Shown: positions 26,071 to 35,446, counted from the first letter of the stretch. The stretch is 64,000 bases of DNA from Vibrio natriegens NBRC 15636 = ATCC 14048 = DSM 759 (GCF_035621455.1 NZ_CP141823.1:682001-746000), one strand, 5' to 3'. Translations and numbers: made by a program. The notes: generated by a model from the letters alone, not told the origin.

Positions 26071-26742
26071 ATGAAAGCACAAATAGTTAAAGAGACCGAA
26101 GCAGCACAAACCAACGTCATCACTGATGAATCAAAGCGCACCATTTATCGCGCATGCTTGAGTGCATTGATGATTGTTGCAATCAGCATTGTTGTTAATC
26201 TAAGTATTCGCCTCGATTACGTTGTATTAGATTCAAGTCTGGGTGAGTTATCGATTACGGAATCACTTCAGTTAGTCATGCTGGCAATTGCATCATGGTC
26301 ATTTTTCAGCTTATCGAAACATACTCCTGAGTTGAAACACGCTGCAATCCTGATTTCTGGCTTTTTTGCTGTACTCATGATTCGTGAAATGGATTACTGG
26401 ATGGATATGATTCATCACGGTTCTTGGGTATTTCCTGCGCTAACTGTTACTGCTTTAGCCTGTGCGAAAGCCTATCAAGGCGGCAAAGGCAGCGTGAATG
26501 AGATGGCGAGAATCCTAAAAAACCCACACATGAAGCTATTAATCGGCTCAGTTGTGCTATTGCTTGTTTTTTCACGTCTTTACGGAATGGGCAGCTTTTG
26601 GCGCCATGTGATGGATGAAAGCTACGTTCGCGACGTGAAAAATATCTCTGAAGAAGGGATTGAGCTACTGTGCTACAGCTTGATTGCCCTGAGCGCATTC
26701 CGCACCCGTGGTGAAATTAAAGCGCAGACTCAGGATCGATAG
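26071..26742 (+). CDS. Inner-membrane protein of unknown function, 223 aa
   Basis: The protein has about six hydrophobic segments: two near 28-45 and 60-85, one at 90-110, one around 120-135 and two in the C-terminal third. MIREMDYWMDMIHHGSW between segments is rich in charged residues and His, so it could bind a metal or substrate. I do not recognise the family. Two starts are possible, GTG 26062 and ATG 26071, neither ideally spaced from GGAG. The 3' end overlaps the convergent DUF218 gene by 26 bases. Confidence 0.7.
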   Translation: MKAQIVKETEAAQTNVITDESKRTIYRACLSALMIVAISIVVNLSIRLDYVVLDSSLGELSITESLQLVMLAIASWSFFSLSKHTPELKHAAILISGFFAVLMIREMDYWMDMIHHGSWVFPALTVTALACAKAYQGGKGSVNEMARILKNPHMKLLIGSVVLLLVFSRLYGMGSFWRHVMDESYVRDVKNISEEGIELLCYSLIALSAFRTRGEIKAQTQDR

Positions 26743-27565
26743 TTCGGTTCATTGCGGTTAAGAGCGGGTGTATGATATCTAAAGCTTGCTGAACCACGTC
26801 TAAATTATCATCAAAGGCTGTCATTGCGACGGCCTTTTTTATTTCCTGAATATTCTGCAAGGATTCATGGTCTAGAGGGAGCATCTCTAGTTTTTCTATC
26901 GCGGTTTGAGCAATATGCAACGGCTTCGCTCTTACAGCAGCTAAGCCTCGGCTAAACACTCCGCGAATCGCGCCTTCTAAATAAACTCGGTAGGTTGTCA
27001 GCTCATCAAGCAGTAAAAACGCTTGGGCTGATGCTCCATGATGCGGGTATGGCACGCTAATGTGCTTATCAATATCTAAAGCAATACTAAGCTCCAGCCC
27101 CATTGAAGCGCTCTGTGTTTTAAGCACCCTCAATAACCCCTGTTCATCCATTAAGGTTTGAATTTCTATAATTCGTTCCAGATGATAGTCGTTAGAAACA
27201 AGGGTCACTTTAATCGGGAATTGATGATACTCAGCAGCCTGAAATAAGCCGCTATGACACAACTCTTCCGCCGCATACCTCATGTTCTGAAAGGTATTTA
27301 AAGAACGATTTTCAATTAGAATCTGACTTTTCGGGAATGGCTGTGAGAGTGAATGATTGAGTGTCTGGAAATAACTGAACATCGCATCCGCCTCTGCGAT
27401 ATCTTGCCCTTGAGTTTTGCCGCCACAAAATAAGATTGCCGTATTTTCTACAGACAATGAGCCAAGGGAACTGACGAGCGCTTGCACTCTTGAAATCCCT
27501 TCCGGGCTTAGTTTGTTCTTGACGAGACGCTTACCGAGAACAATAACCACATTGTCTAATTTCAT
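26717..27565 (-). CDS. DUF218 (YdcF/ElyC-type) domain protein
   Basis: The 282-residue protein begins MKLDNVVIVLGKRLV and carries the DUF218 landmarks: a first strand ending LGKRL, LFCGGKTQGQDIAEADAM and ENRSLNTFQNMRYA, and VTLVSNDYHLERI. The fold is that of ElyC/SanA/YdcF proteins, some linked to envelope precursor or nucleotide binding. No signal peptide or membrane segment is seen, so this member is cytosolic, like YdcF. The last 100 residues are helical and unassigned. Its stop lies inside the convergent membrane-protein gene. Confidence 0.75.
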   Translation of the reverse strand: MKLDNVVIVLGKRLVKNKLSPEGISRVQALVSSLGSLSVENTAILFCGGKTQGQDIAEADAMFSYFQTLNHSLSQPFPKSQILIENRSLNTFQNMRYAAEELCHSGLFQAAEYHQFPIKVTLVSNDYHLERIIEIQTLMDEQGLLRVLKTQSASMGLELSIALDIDKHISVPYPHHGASAQAFLLLDELTTYRVYLEGAIRGVFSRGLAAVRAKPLHIAQTAIEKLEMLPLDHESLQNIQEIKKAVAMTAFDDNLDVVQQALDIIHPLLTAMNRTIDPESAL

Positions 27566-27717
27566 ACTACGATCTCTATTAATTTCTCGGCTGCTTAGCG
27601 CCTGAGTTGGCAATAATATAAAAATCTTCTTTGCCAACTGCCTCCTAGGGATTAACATCCGATTAACAGTCATACTCTAGAGACCTATGAAAGGTCCACT
27701 GCTAAAGGAAGTCAATA

Positions 27718-29088
27718 ATGCTGTCGATTTTCGATATTTTTAAAGTTGGTGTCGGACCTTCAAGTTCCCACACTAACGGTCCAATGCTCGCCGGGTTCAA
27801 CTTTACTCAGTTACTTCAAGACTCTATGGCGAAAGTGCATAGGGTTCAAGTAGACTTGTATGGTTCGTTATCACTAACCGGCAGAGGTCACCATACTGAC
27901 AGAGCCACTGTACTGGGCTTAATGGGTAATAAACCCGATAACATCAAAATGACCAGTGCGAAAAGCGCACTTCAACATACCATCGAAACCAATACTTTAT
28001 TGCTAGCCGGAACTCGCGAAATTACCTTTAGCTACGATCATGACATCGTATTTCATAGCGAAAACCTCCCTTTGCATGAAAACGGCATGACAATCACTGC
28101 ATTAGATGAATCTGGCGAACAACTTGCGTTCGAGATTTATTACTCCATTGGTGGTGGATTTATTGCAACCGCAGACGAGCTGGAAAATGGTGCGCAGCAA
28201 GCTGAGGTTGAAGTCCCATTCCCATTTAAATCAGCCGATGAGATGCTCGAGAAAGCGGAAGCAAACGGCTTTAGTTTAGGTGGAATGATTCTTCAGAATG
28301 AATTGGCGTTTCGTGACGAAGAAGAGGTCAACCAAAGAGCGGAACAGATCTGGAAAGTGATGTCTCTGTGTATGCAGCGTGGTTTTGATACTGAAGGTAT
28401 TCTGGAAGGCGGACTCAATGTCACACGTCGAGCTCCGAACCTATTGAAGAAACTGGAAGCAAACGCAGCGGTTGAAAATGATCCAATGGAGATCATGGAC
28501 TGGATTAACTTGTTTGCTTTCGCAGTGAGTGAAGAAAATGCCGCAGGTGGACAAGTCGTCACTTCTCCTACGAACGGCGCAGCGGGCGTTATTCCTGCCG
28601 TGTTAATGTATTACCACCGCTTTATCAAAGAGCTAGACATCAAACAGCTCAAGGACTTCCTCGCCGTCGCAGGTGCAATTGGCATTTTGTACAAAACCAA
28701 TGCTTCTATTTCCGGTGCCGAAGTAGGTTGTCAGGGTGAAGTAGGTGTCTCTTCGTCTATGGCAGCAGCAGGCTTAACGGCTCTGCGAGGCGGTAGCAAC
28801 GAACAAATTTGTATTGCTGCAGAGATTGCAATGGAACACTCTCTCGGCATGACTTGCGACCCTATTGGTGGGCTGGTTCAGGTACCTTGTATTGAACGAA
28901 ATGCAATGGGTGCAATGAAAGCGATTAACGCATCCCGAATGGCATTAAAGAGAACAAGCAAGTGCCTAATTTCTCTGGATAAAGTTATCGAAACCATGTA
29001 CCAAACGGGCAAGGACATGAACAAGAAATATCGCGAGACTTCTTTGGGTGGTTTAGCGGTAATCCATATGGCACCACCATGTGAATAA
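27718..29088 (+). CDS. sdaA: L-serine ammonia-lyase (L-serine dehydratase), iron-sulfur type
   Basis: The enzyme deaminates L-serine to pyruvate and ammonia using a [4Fe-4S] cluster. The 456-residue single-chain protein begins MLSIFDIFKVGVGPSSSHTNGPMLAG, shown as landmark, with the SSSHT substrate loop. Cluster-ligand cysteines are in GCQGEVGVSSSMAAAGL and GMTCDPIGGLVQVPCIERNAMGA. The C-terminus ends PPCE. Size and order match SdaA/SdaB. It is followed by a strong terminator and a convergent LysR gene; no partner gene is in the same operon. Confidence 0.95.
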   Translation: MLSIFDIFKVGVGPSSSHTNGPMLAGFNFTQLLQDSMAKVHRVQVDLYGSLSLTGRGHHTDRATVLGLMGNKPDNIKMTSAKSALQHTIETNTLLLAGTREITFSYDHDIVFHSENLPLHENGMTITALDESGEQLAFEIYYSIGGGFIATADELENGAQQAEVEVPFPFKSADEMLEKAEANGFSLGGMILQNELAFRDEEEVNQRAEQIWKVMSLCMQRGFDTEGILEGGLNVTRRAPNLLKKLEANAAVENDPMEIMDWINLFAFAVSEENAAGGQVVTSPTNGAAGVIPAVLMYYHRFIKELDIKQLKDFLAVAGAIGILYKTNASISGAEVGCQGEVGVSSSMAAAGLTALRGGSNEQICIAAEIAMEHSLGMTCDPIGGLVQVPCIERNAMGAMKAINASRMALKRTSKCLISLDKVIETMYQTGKDMNKKYRETSLGGLAVIHMAPPCE

Positions 29089-29120
29089 GCGCAGCGTCGC
29101 AGCTTAAGCAGAAACAAAAA

Positions 29121-29145
29121 ATACCGCGTTAATCGCGGTATTTTT
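29121..29145 (+). terminator. Terminator after sdaA
   Basis: ATACCGCG and CGCGGTAT form an eight-pair stem around TTAAT, followed by TTTTCT. It separates the convergent LysR gene. Confidence 0.88.
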
Positions 29146-29211
29146 CTATTTAGATATCTAGCAAAAACCTGGGATAGGACAATTAATCCGTTACCGTTTC
29201 CCGAATACTGG

Positions 29212-30081
29212 TTAGATACTCTGACGTAACCACTGGGTAAAGGCTTGTACATGTGGTTTGTCTGTCCCTCTGACAATCATCCGATGAGCACCTTCGCTAG
29301 GCATGCTCCAGGAGCCTATCTGTATTAATGTACCTTGAGCGAGCTCATCCTCGACCAGAAAGTCTCTGACCAAAAGCACACCGAAGTGATTAATCGCCGC
29401 CTGAATCGCAAGCAGTGAGTGCTCAAACTCTGCAACGGGATTAGTGAACTTTGCTTGGTGACCTTGATATTTCATCCAAACTTGCCACGACTCATGATAA
29501 CCACTGGTGGAAATTTTAGGTGCCTTCGCAAGATCAGCTAGCTCGATAATTGGGTTCAGGTGCAAGAAACCCGGGCTCGCAACAACAATCCAATGTTCTT
29601 CTGTCAGTTGAATCGAGTCCTGTGACAACCAATCCCCATAACCATTAATGATCTCAACATCAGAAACAGCACTGGCGTTAGGCACAATATTGGCTGTTGT
29701 CGATATTTTTAGAGACACTTCGGGGTGCTGACGATGAAAGTCAGCCAACCTTGGTATTAACCATTGTGAACAAAAGCTATGAGCGACATGTAAGTTAAGC
29801 TGCGCGGTGTTCTGACGAGAAAACAAATGCTGAGTAGTCACAGAAAGCGTTTGAAAAACATGACTTACCACAGGGAGATACTCTTTTGCGGCTTGTGTAA
29901 GTACCAATTGAGAGCCTTTACGCTCGAATAACGTCGCATTAAGCAGAAGCTCCAGAGATTTTACCTGTTGGCTGACCGCGGCTCGGGTAACACTCAGCTC
30001 TTGTGCAGCTTTAGTAAAACTCAGTTGCCTCGCCGTTGCTTCGAATGCTTTAAGGGAATTGAGCGGCGGCAGGTTTTGCAT
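29212..30081 (-). CDS. LysR-family transcriptional regulator (GcvA-like)
   Basis: A 289-residue LysR protein. The N-terminal helix-turn-helix has LKAFEATARQLSFTKAAQELSVTRAAVSQQVKSLE in parts; the effector domain has HSFCSQWLIPRLADFH, typical of the GcvA branch. ATG 30081 follows TTGGAGA; a TTG four codons upstream is less likely. It is convergent with sdaA and 150 bp from the OmpA gene terminator. GcvA-like regulators control glycine or serine genes in enterics, so a link to sdaA is attractive but unproven. Confidence 0.87.
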   Translation of the reverse strand: MQNLPPLNSLKAFEATARQLSFTKAAQELSVTRAAVSQQVKSLELLLNATLFERKGSQLVLTQAAKEYLPVVSHVFQTLSVTTQHLFSRQNTAQLNLHVAHSFCSQWLIPRLADFHRQHPEVSLKISTTANIVPNASAVSDVEIINGYGDWLSQDSIQLTEEHWIVVASPGFLHLNPIIELADLAKAPKISTSGYHESWQVWMKYQGHQAKFTNPVAEFEHSLLAIQAAINHFGVLLVRDFLVEDELAQGTLIQIGSWSMPSEGAHRMIVRGTDKPHVQAFTQWLRQSI

Positions 30082-30181
30082 AGCATTCTCCAATTACGCT
30101 GAGTGAAAGATGCTATGAAACAACGATGACAATTTGATGAAAGGGTTGCTATTTTATCCAGTTGCTACTTCCAGAATCAAA

Positions 30182-30206
30182 AAAGCCAGCGACATGCGCT
30201 GGCTTT
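30182..30206 (-). terminator. Terminator after the OmpA-family gene
   Basis: AAAGCCAGCG and CGCTGGCTTT form a perfect ten-pair stem with a five-base loop; the minus strand continues TTTTT after it. Confidence 0.88.
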
Positions 30207-30232
30207 GAAGATACGTTGACTAAAACAGCAAA

Positions 30233-31198
30233 TTATTCTGCTTGTTCAGTCGTTTCGTATTTGAATTCTGGAACAACGACTTCTACACGACGGTTCATTT
30301 CACGGCCAGGACGTGTATCGTTGCTAGCAACTGGGTTTGCTTCACCCATGCCTTTCACAGTCATACGTTCTGCAGTAATACCCTGAGCTTGGAACTCGTT
30401 AGCAACCGCTTGAGCACGTTTTTCTGTAAGCTGTTGGTTGTACTCAGCAGTACCTGTTGTATCACTGTAACCCGTAATCTCTACTTGAGCTTGTGGGTAA
30501 GTGTTCATTACATTAATTGTCTCAGATAATGCTGAAGTATCTTTCACTTCTGCACTTTCAAGACCAAATTGTACTGTTGTAGTTTGTGCTGGGTATACAT
30601 GCTCAACAATGTTTGTTGCCGGACGAGTTTCTACCACTTCTTCCTGAACCACTGGCTCAGAACCGAATTTGTAGTTAAAACCAATACCGTAGTAGTCTGC
30701 ATCCATGTCATCAATGATGTCGTCAGACATATCTTGGTAACGTTGGTATTCAGCACGTAGGCTCCAGTTGTAGTTGATTTGGTATTCAGCACCTAGAGAG
30801 CCTGTAGGAACGAAGTCTTTTTCGTCACCAGCCATCATGTATGCAGCACCTACTTTCGCAAACAGGTTCCAAGAATCCGTCAACGGAAGGTTGAATTTAG
30901 GCGCTAGAGTCAATGCCCAAAGCTCGCCATCAACGGTGTTTTTGCCTGCTTTGTTGAAGTTTGCTTTGAAATCACCTAAGTAATCAACACCGTACTCTGC
31001 ATCAATGTAGTCATTGAAGCTGTAGCCAAGATGCATTGACGCTGCAAAGCTATCATCATCACATGAGGTATCCAGGTAACACGCGTCGTTAAGAGCGTTG
31101 TAACCTAGCTTACCGCCGATGTAAGTGTCTGCAAGCGCAACGTTAGAGATAACACCACCAGCAAGTACAGTAGCCACTGCAAAAGCAATTTTTTTCAT
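30233..31198 (-). CDS. ompA: OmpA-family outer-membrane protein
   Basis: The 321-residue protein has a signal peptide ending VALA-DT, an N-terminal eight-strand beta-barrel (about 23-190, start TYIGGKLGYNAL), and a C-terminal peptidoglycan-binding OmpA domain (about 210-310). The latter shows TVQFGLESAEVKD, VEITGYSDTTGTAEYNQQL and LTEKRAQAVANEF, with the conserved Asp and Arg that hold diaminopimelate. It tethers the outer membrane to the wall. Cys40 and Cys45 in the barrel may pair in a loop. A 445-bp upstream gap leaves room for a long leader. Confidence 0.9.
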   Translation of the reverse strand: MKKIAFAVATVLAGGVISNVALADTYIGGKLGYNALNDACYLDTSCDDDSFAASMHLGYSFNDYIDAEYGVDYLGDFKANFNKAGKNTVDGELWALTLAPKFNLPLTDSWNLFAKVGAAYMMAGDEKDFVPTGSLGAEYQINYNWSLRAEYQRYQDMSDDIIDDMDADYYGIGFNYKFGSEPVVQEEVVETRPATNIVEHVYPAQTTTVQFGLESAEVKDTSALSETINVMNTYPQAQVEITGYSDTTGTAEYNQQLTEKRAQAVANEFQAQGITAERMTVKGMGEANPVASNDTRPGREMNRRVEVVVPEFKYETTEQAE

Positions 31199-31643
31199 TC
31201 TTTTTTCCTATTTGTTGTATACCGAGCCACACATCAAACGCGAAGGAGTGCGTTATCAATATGAGGCAGCAACTTTCTCTTTATTATTTGAGACAACCTA
31301 GCTAAATAACACCGGAATAAAGTAAATGTGGTGTTCATCACCAATGCCAAAAAACATGTCATCATTCATATTCACGCATGTGTTCTAACCACTTGCATGA
31401 GAAAAAATAATGCATCTGCATTGATATAGCCATAATCAACTCAGTGCGCAGAATATCATATCTTTTCCTTAAATGTGTGACAAAATTCACATTAATTTGT
31501 AAATTTCTTATTATTAAGATTCTATTTATAAGGCATTGATCGAATGGAAATATTTACCAATTGACAAGTAGATACAAACAAAAAAGCAGCTCATCTAGGA
31601 TGAACTGCTTATGTGTTCGATTGATTTTAGGGAACTAAACCAA
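31199..31643. other. Gene-free region upstream of the OmpA gene
   Basis: A 445-bp AT-rich gap. Near its far end, 31584-31610, AAGCAG-C-TCAT and ATGA-A-CTGCTT form a stem followed on the minus strand by six T residues: this is the terminator of the M14 carboxypeptidase gene. The rest probably contains the porin promoter and leader; ATTTGTAAATTTCTTATTA is AT-rich but no box is decisive. Confidence 0.6.
31584..31610 (-). terminator. Terminator after the M14 carboxypeptidase gene
   Basis: The stem AAGCAG-C-TCAT / ATGA-A-CTGCTT has ten pairs and one mismatch, loop CTAGG, and six T residues follow on the minus strand. Confidence 0.82.
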
Positions 31644-32768
31644 TTAAATATTGTCAACAACCGCTAACGTTGCTGCCAACACATCTTGGCCAAATAGCAC
31701 ACTACGTTCAGGTGACCAACCATACAGCGGATCAGGGTGGTTATTGTTGTCTTTAAATGGCATCTCTATGGTGTAAGACAAACATTTAAATTGCTCTGCA
31801 ACCCAATTTGATCCAACAGTTAAGTTTGCTTTACCAGGTTCGTCTTTATCGTAACCCACTTCATCTTGAAACTCTGGCGTAATGGTGAGCAGCGCTTGCT
31901 TAAACGAATGCTCCAGAGCCGCCAAACTTTCATCATAAGATGGAATGCCTTCAGAACCCGCGACAAAGTTGTATGGCAGTGCTTCGTCTCCATGAATATC
32001 CAGGAACATATCGACACCAGTTTCCAGCATTCGCTGGCGGACTAAAAAGACTTCTGGGCTCTTTTCCATTGAAGGAGTTTGCCACTCACGGTTTAGGTTT
32101 ACACCGACCGCATTCGTACGCAGATGGCCACGAATACCGCCATCAGGGTTCATGTTTGGTACAACGTAAAGTACCGCTTTCTCAAGAAGAGCTCGCGCGA
32201 CTGTATCGTTGTCATCCAGCAAACGCTGAATCATGCCTTCCATGAACCACTCTGCCATCGTTTCGCCTGGATGCTGACGTGCGATCATCCAAATTTTCTT
32301 TTTGCCCTCGTCTGGCTCGCCAAAAGTCAGCAGGCTCATGTCATTGCCATCCACCGTGTGACCTAGAGTCTCCAGCTGACAATGATGTGCGCTTTGTGCC
32401 ATGTGTAATAAATCAAGATGACGGTCGTAAGTGTAAGGCGCGAAATAAGCAAAGTAGATTGAGCCACGTTCTGGAATAACCGTAAATGTGAGCGTATCGC
32501 CATCAAAGTCCGCAGGTACACGGAACCACTCTTCACGATCATAAGATGCCACGACATCGTAGCCTTGCCATCCTTCTGGGTAAGCAGATTTCGCCAAGTC
32601 TAACAACTTAATGGTATGTGACTGTTCAGCTTCAGTCTCTAAACGGAAGTGGAACCATTGGTAGAATTCCGACATGTTATCGTTGGGGATCTTAAGTTGG
32701 ATGTCGTTTTTATCATCCGCTTTCACTACGTGAATGCTACCGCTATCGAAGTTGCTGAATATTTTCAT
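31644..32768 (-). CDS. M14-family zinc carboxypeptidase (cytosolic carboxypeptidase-like)
   Basis: A 374-residue protein. Residues 1-120 are a beta-rich N-terminal domain typical of cytosolic carboxypeptidases. The catalytic domain has the zinc site ARQHPGETMAEW (His and Glu), NMNPDGGIRGHLR, GVNLNREW and the third ligand in LDIHGDEALPYN; YTIEMPFKD near the C-terminus holds the general-base Glu. No signal peptide is seen. The start at 32768 has GGTGAG upstream and removes 26 doubtful residues. Bacterial members process C-terminal residues of unknown proteins. It is not in an operon with the FAD gene 113 bp upstream, though on the same strand. Confidence 0.88.
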   Translation of the reverse strand: MKIFSNFDSGSIHVVKADDKNDIQLKIPNDNMSEFYQWFHFRLETEAEQSHTIKLLDLAKSAYPEGWQGYDVVASYDREEWFRVPADFDGDTLTFTVIPERGSIYFAYFAPYTYDRHLDLLHMAQSAHHCQLETLGHTVDGNDMSLLTFGEPDEGKKKIWMIARQHPGETMAEWFMEGMIQRLLDDNDTVARALLEKAVLYVVPNMNPDGGIRGHLRTNAVGVNLNREWQTPSMEKSPEVFLVRQRMLETGVDMFLDIHGDEALPYNFVAGSEGIPSYDESLAALEHSFKQALLTITPEFQDEVGYDKDEPGKANLTVGSNWVAEQFKCLSYTIEMPFKDNNNHPDPLYGWSPERSVLFGQDVLAATLAVVDNI

Positions 32769-32881
32769 TCTATTACTCACCTTTTGAATCTGAGCTTGAA
32801 AGACAGAGGCTAACACAGGGCTAAAGTGTCCCCCTATTATTTTCACTTCAAAGTTTATTGTTTGTGGCTGAAGTCATCAGT

Positions 32882-34282
32882 TTAGTCGAGCTTATCGGCT
32901 TTGCCTGCTGGTCCTGCGAGTTTTGCCAGCCATTTATCCCAAACTCTAACTTTCTCTTCGTTATCTTCTGCTGCTTCTTTTCGGCGAACGGCATTACGAA
33001 CAGTCATGGCTCCAATCCAGCGAAGTGGCTCTGGTGGGAAGTGGCCCAACGGACCTTTAGCCAAACCACTGCGAGCCCAGTCGTTATCTAACCCAAGCAC
33101 CAAAGACGAGAGAATTTTGCCTCCCATCCGGGTTTGCGCCACACCATTGCCAGAGTAACCAAATCCATAAAAAATATTAGTCTGGTTATCCAGTTGGCCA
33201 AAAAACGGAAAACCCGTTGTGGAACGGTCTGAGCCCCCCGTCCAGGAATAGTCAAAATCGCTCGCTTTCAAATCAGGAAAGAGCTTATCAAACGACTTTC
33301 TAAGCAGGTTTTGATACTGAGTTGGCTTACCAAACATGGTGTCGACTCGGTTGTTAAAGGAGAACTGGTTCCCCCCTTTTCCAAGCATCAGACGGCCATC
33401 CGGTGTATCTCGATAATAATGAACAAAAATACGAGAATCCAAAACGCTGGAACCTGCTCTCCATCCACTTTGAGATAGCTCATCACCCAACGGTTTCGTG
33501 ATGACCATATCAGAGGAGACCACAACGATGCTGTTCCGGAACTGTTTAAACTGTTCAACCATCCAAGCATTAAGCGCTAACACTACCTGCTTAGCTTTGA
33601 TGGTTGCTTGTGGCGTGCGAATGATCGCTGGCTGACCATATTCCAGTTGAACCATCGGTGTGTTTTCGTAAATTTCTATCCCCATGTCTATCGCCACCCG
33701 ACGCAGCCCTCTGGCAAGCAATGCAGGCTGTACGCTCGCAGCAACAGGTGAGTGATACCCTTCGAGATGAGCCGAGGAGCCAGTGTTCGCTTGCAGTTCA
33801 TCCTCATTGCATTTTCGCCAGCTACTTACTCCAAGACGCGTTAATTCATCTACTACTGGCTTCATTCCACCAGCTTGTGCTGAGTTAGTCGCGGTGTAAT
33901 ACACACCTTTTAACGACAACTGAGCATCAATCGCATAACGTCGGCAAAACTCGTCAATTTCAAGCACGACCCGCTCTGACTCTTGTACCAACCAGGTGGC
34001 GTGTTGTTCGCCAAAAAGACGCTTCAGGGTTGGGTATTTGGTTGACCAGGTCAGCATGCACCCGCCATTCGCTCCAGAAGCCCCACTCCCGCAGAGACTT
34101 TTATCGATAACAGTAATGCGTTTTTCCGGAGCTTGCTCCTTAAGCATTATCGCTGTCCACATCCCAGTGAAGCCTCCACCAACGATGAGTACATCAGTTT
34201 CAAGATCGTCAGCTAGTGCAACAGCAGGTTGAGGGTTTTCGATTTCGAGCGCTTGCTTAAACCAGTAAGAAGGGTGAGTCAT
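32882..34282 (-). CDS. FAD-dependent oxidoreductase, DAO/glycine-oxidase type (phosphonate-linked candidate)
   Basis: A 466-residue flavoprotein. The N-terminal FAD motif is DVLIVGGGFTGMWTAIMLKE with GxGxxG, followed by VIDKSLCGSGASGANGG; the C-terminus has FYGFGYSGNGVAQTRMGGKIL. This is the DAO fold used by amine and amino acid oxidases. FAD-dependent DAO enzymes recur in 2-aminoethylphosphonate clusters (PbfC/PbfD types), where they oxidise N-methyl or other AEP derivatives. Here the gene is upstream of none but lies about 1.1 kb from phnR on the same strand, separated by a transporter gene. A role in phosphonate use is plausible; PuuB-like amine oxidation is the alternative. ATG 34282 follows GAGGAT. 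Confidence 0.75.
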   Translation of the reverse strand: MTHPSYWFKQALEIENPQPAVALADDLETDVLIVGGGFTGMWTAIMLKEQAPEKRITVIDKSLCGSGASGANGGCMLTWSTKYPTLKRLFGEQHATWLVQESERVVLEIDEFCRRYAIDAQLSLKGVYYTATNSAQAGGMKPVVDELTRLGVSSWRKCNEDELQANTGSSAHLEGYHSPVAASVQPALLARGLRRVAIDMGIEIYENTPMVQLEYGQPAIIRTPQATIKAKQVVLALNAWMVEQFKQFRNSIVVVSSDMVITKPLGDELSQSGWRAGSSVLDSRIFVHYYRDTPDGRLMLGKGGNQFSFNNRVDTMFGKPTQYQNLLRKSFDKLFPDLKASDFDYSWTGGSDRSTTGFPFFGQLDNQTNIFYGFGYSGNGVAQTRMGGKILSSLVLGLDNDWARSGLAKGPLGHFPPEPLRWIGAMTVRNAVRRKEAAEDNEEKVRVWDKWLAKLAGPAGKADKLD

Positions 34283-34312
34283 ACGTATCCTCATTTAAAA
34301 TTCAAAGTCGAA

Positions 34313-34352
34313 AAGTGAAAGTCATCAGTCATGTTTAGATATGACTTCACTT
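34313..34352. promoter_or_regulatory. Imperfect inverted repeat upstream of the FAD oxidoreductase gene
   Basis: AAGTGA-A-AGTCAT (34313-34325) and ATGACTTCACTT (34341-34352) are inverted, 12 pairs with one bulged base, around a 15-base loop. It begins 31 bp upstream of the gene and may be an operator or a leader structure. Confidence 0.4.
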
Positions 34353-34386
34353 TACAAACGATGCGTATTTTCAACGAGCTAGAAAA

Positions 34387-34405
34387 TCTATCGCTCAGCG
34401 ATAGA
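34387..34405 (-). terminator. Terminator after the DMT transporter gene
   Basis: TCTATCGC and GCGATAGA pair around TCA. On the minus strand it is followed by TTTTCT. It lies 72 bp beyond the stop of the gene at 34477. Confidence 0.65.
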
Positions 34406-34476
34406 AAAAGTTGCGCGGTGTGGCAAGTAAAAATAGTGAACGCGTCATTTATGACCAAGGCATATAAGCCATCGTT

Positions 34477-35379
34477 TCAATAGAAAGTCAAAACCAGACC
34501 ACAAAGTATCAGTACCACACCAACCCCTCGGGAGAGATACCACCGCTCAGCAAGCAGCCAAACGCCCATCAGCAAACCAAAGACGATACTGATTTGGCGC
34601 AGAGCCACAACTAAGCTCACGTTGTCAGTCATCGTCATCGCAAACAGCACTAATCCGTAAGTCGATGCCATCATAATACCAGCCATGCTCGCACTTTTTC
34701 GAATTTGCCATGCCTTGAGTAACTCTGACAGATTGCCAGTGATCAGACACCAAAGCACAACAGGTAAGCCCATAGCCCAGAACTGCGCGCCAAGATAGAA
34801 AATCGCACTATATTGATCATGAATAACAGCCGAAACTTGCTGAGTGAGTAGGTTCAAAGCTTCCTTATCCATCAAAGAGTAACCCGTCGTGCCAATTGCA
34901 GCGATCAGCGCCCAGAACACACCAACACTAAGATAAGAAGCCAAAGTGACCTGGCGAATATGCGTCAACGGTACCAAGATGCAGCCAAAGGTGATCAACA
35001 CAAACCCAAGCCATTGTTGAGACGAAAGCGCATGGCCGAGTGCAACACTGAATGCACCAACCATCATGACTGGCAAAGCGCGGGCAATCGGATAAATCAC
35101 ACCAACATCGGCATGTTTGTAAGCAATGATCAAACCGACCAAGTAAACAATTTGCGCCAGCCCGCTAAAGGTCAACATTCCCCAGAATTCTGCGGGCAGT
35201 GAAGCCCAACCGATCGTCGTCAAATACCAAATCAAATAAGGAGTAAGAACGCCACACGCAGACAGGCTTGCGGCCATCGTAAATGCCAAGCCTGACCCAG
35301 AACTGCTTTTGCCCAGAATATTCCAGCCCGCATGCAAAACTGCTGAAAACACAACGAGCACGATTGCCAAGAAATCCAT
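34477..35379 (-). CDS. EamA/DMT-family transporter
   Basis: A 300-residue inner-membrane protein with ten hydrophobic segments in two halves. The first half begins MDFLAIVLVVFSAVLHAGWNILGK (landmark) and contains GVIYPIARALPVM; the second half repeats the pattern with VSLVVALRQISIVFGLLMG. This ten-helix EamA layout exports or imports small metabolites. Substrate unknown. It lies between the phn operon and the FAD gene, with terminators on both sides, so it is probably its own transcript. An accessory role in phosphonate or amine traffic is possible. Confidence 0.85.
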   Translation of the reverse strand: MDFLAIVLVVFSAVLHAGWNILGKSSSGSGLAFTMAASLSACGVLTPYLIWYLTTIGWASLPAEFWGMLTFSGLAQIVYLVGLIIAYKHADVGVIYPIARALPVMMVGAFSVALGHALSSQQWLGFVLITFGCILVPLTHIRQVTLASYLSVGVFWALIAAIGTTGYSLMDKEALNLLTQQVSAVIHDQYSAIFYLGAQFWAMGLPVVLWCLITGNLSELLKAWQIRKSASMAGIMMASTYGLVLFAMTMTDNVSLVVALRQISIVFGLLMGVWLLAERWYLSRGVGVVLILCGLVLTFY

Positions 35380-35402
35380 TTAAGTTTCCTGTTGAGATAA
35401 AA

Positions 35403-35427
35403 CAAAGGCTCCGAGATGGAGCCTTTG
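35403..35427 (-). terminator. Terminator after phnR
   Basis: CAAAGGCTCC and GGAGCCTTTG form a perfect ten-pair stem with a five-base loop just beyond the phnR stop, closing the phnT-phnUV-phnR transcript. Confidence 0.82.
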
Positions 35428-35446
35428 AAAATGAGATAAGCGGAGG

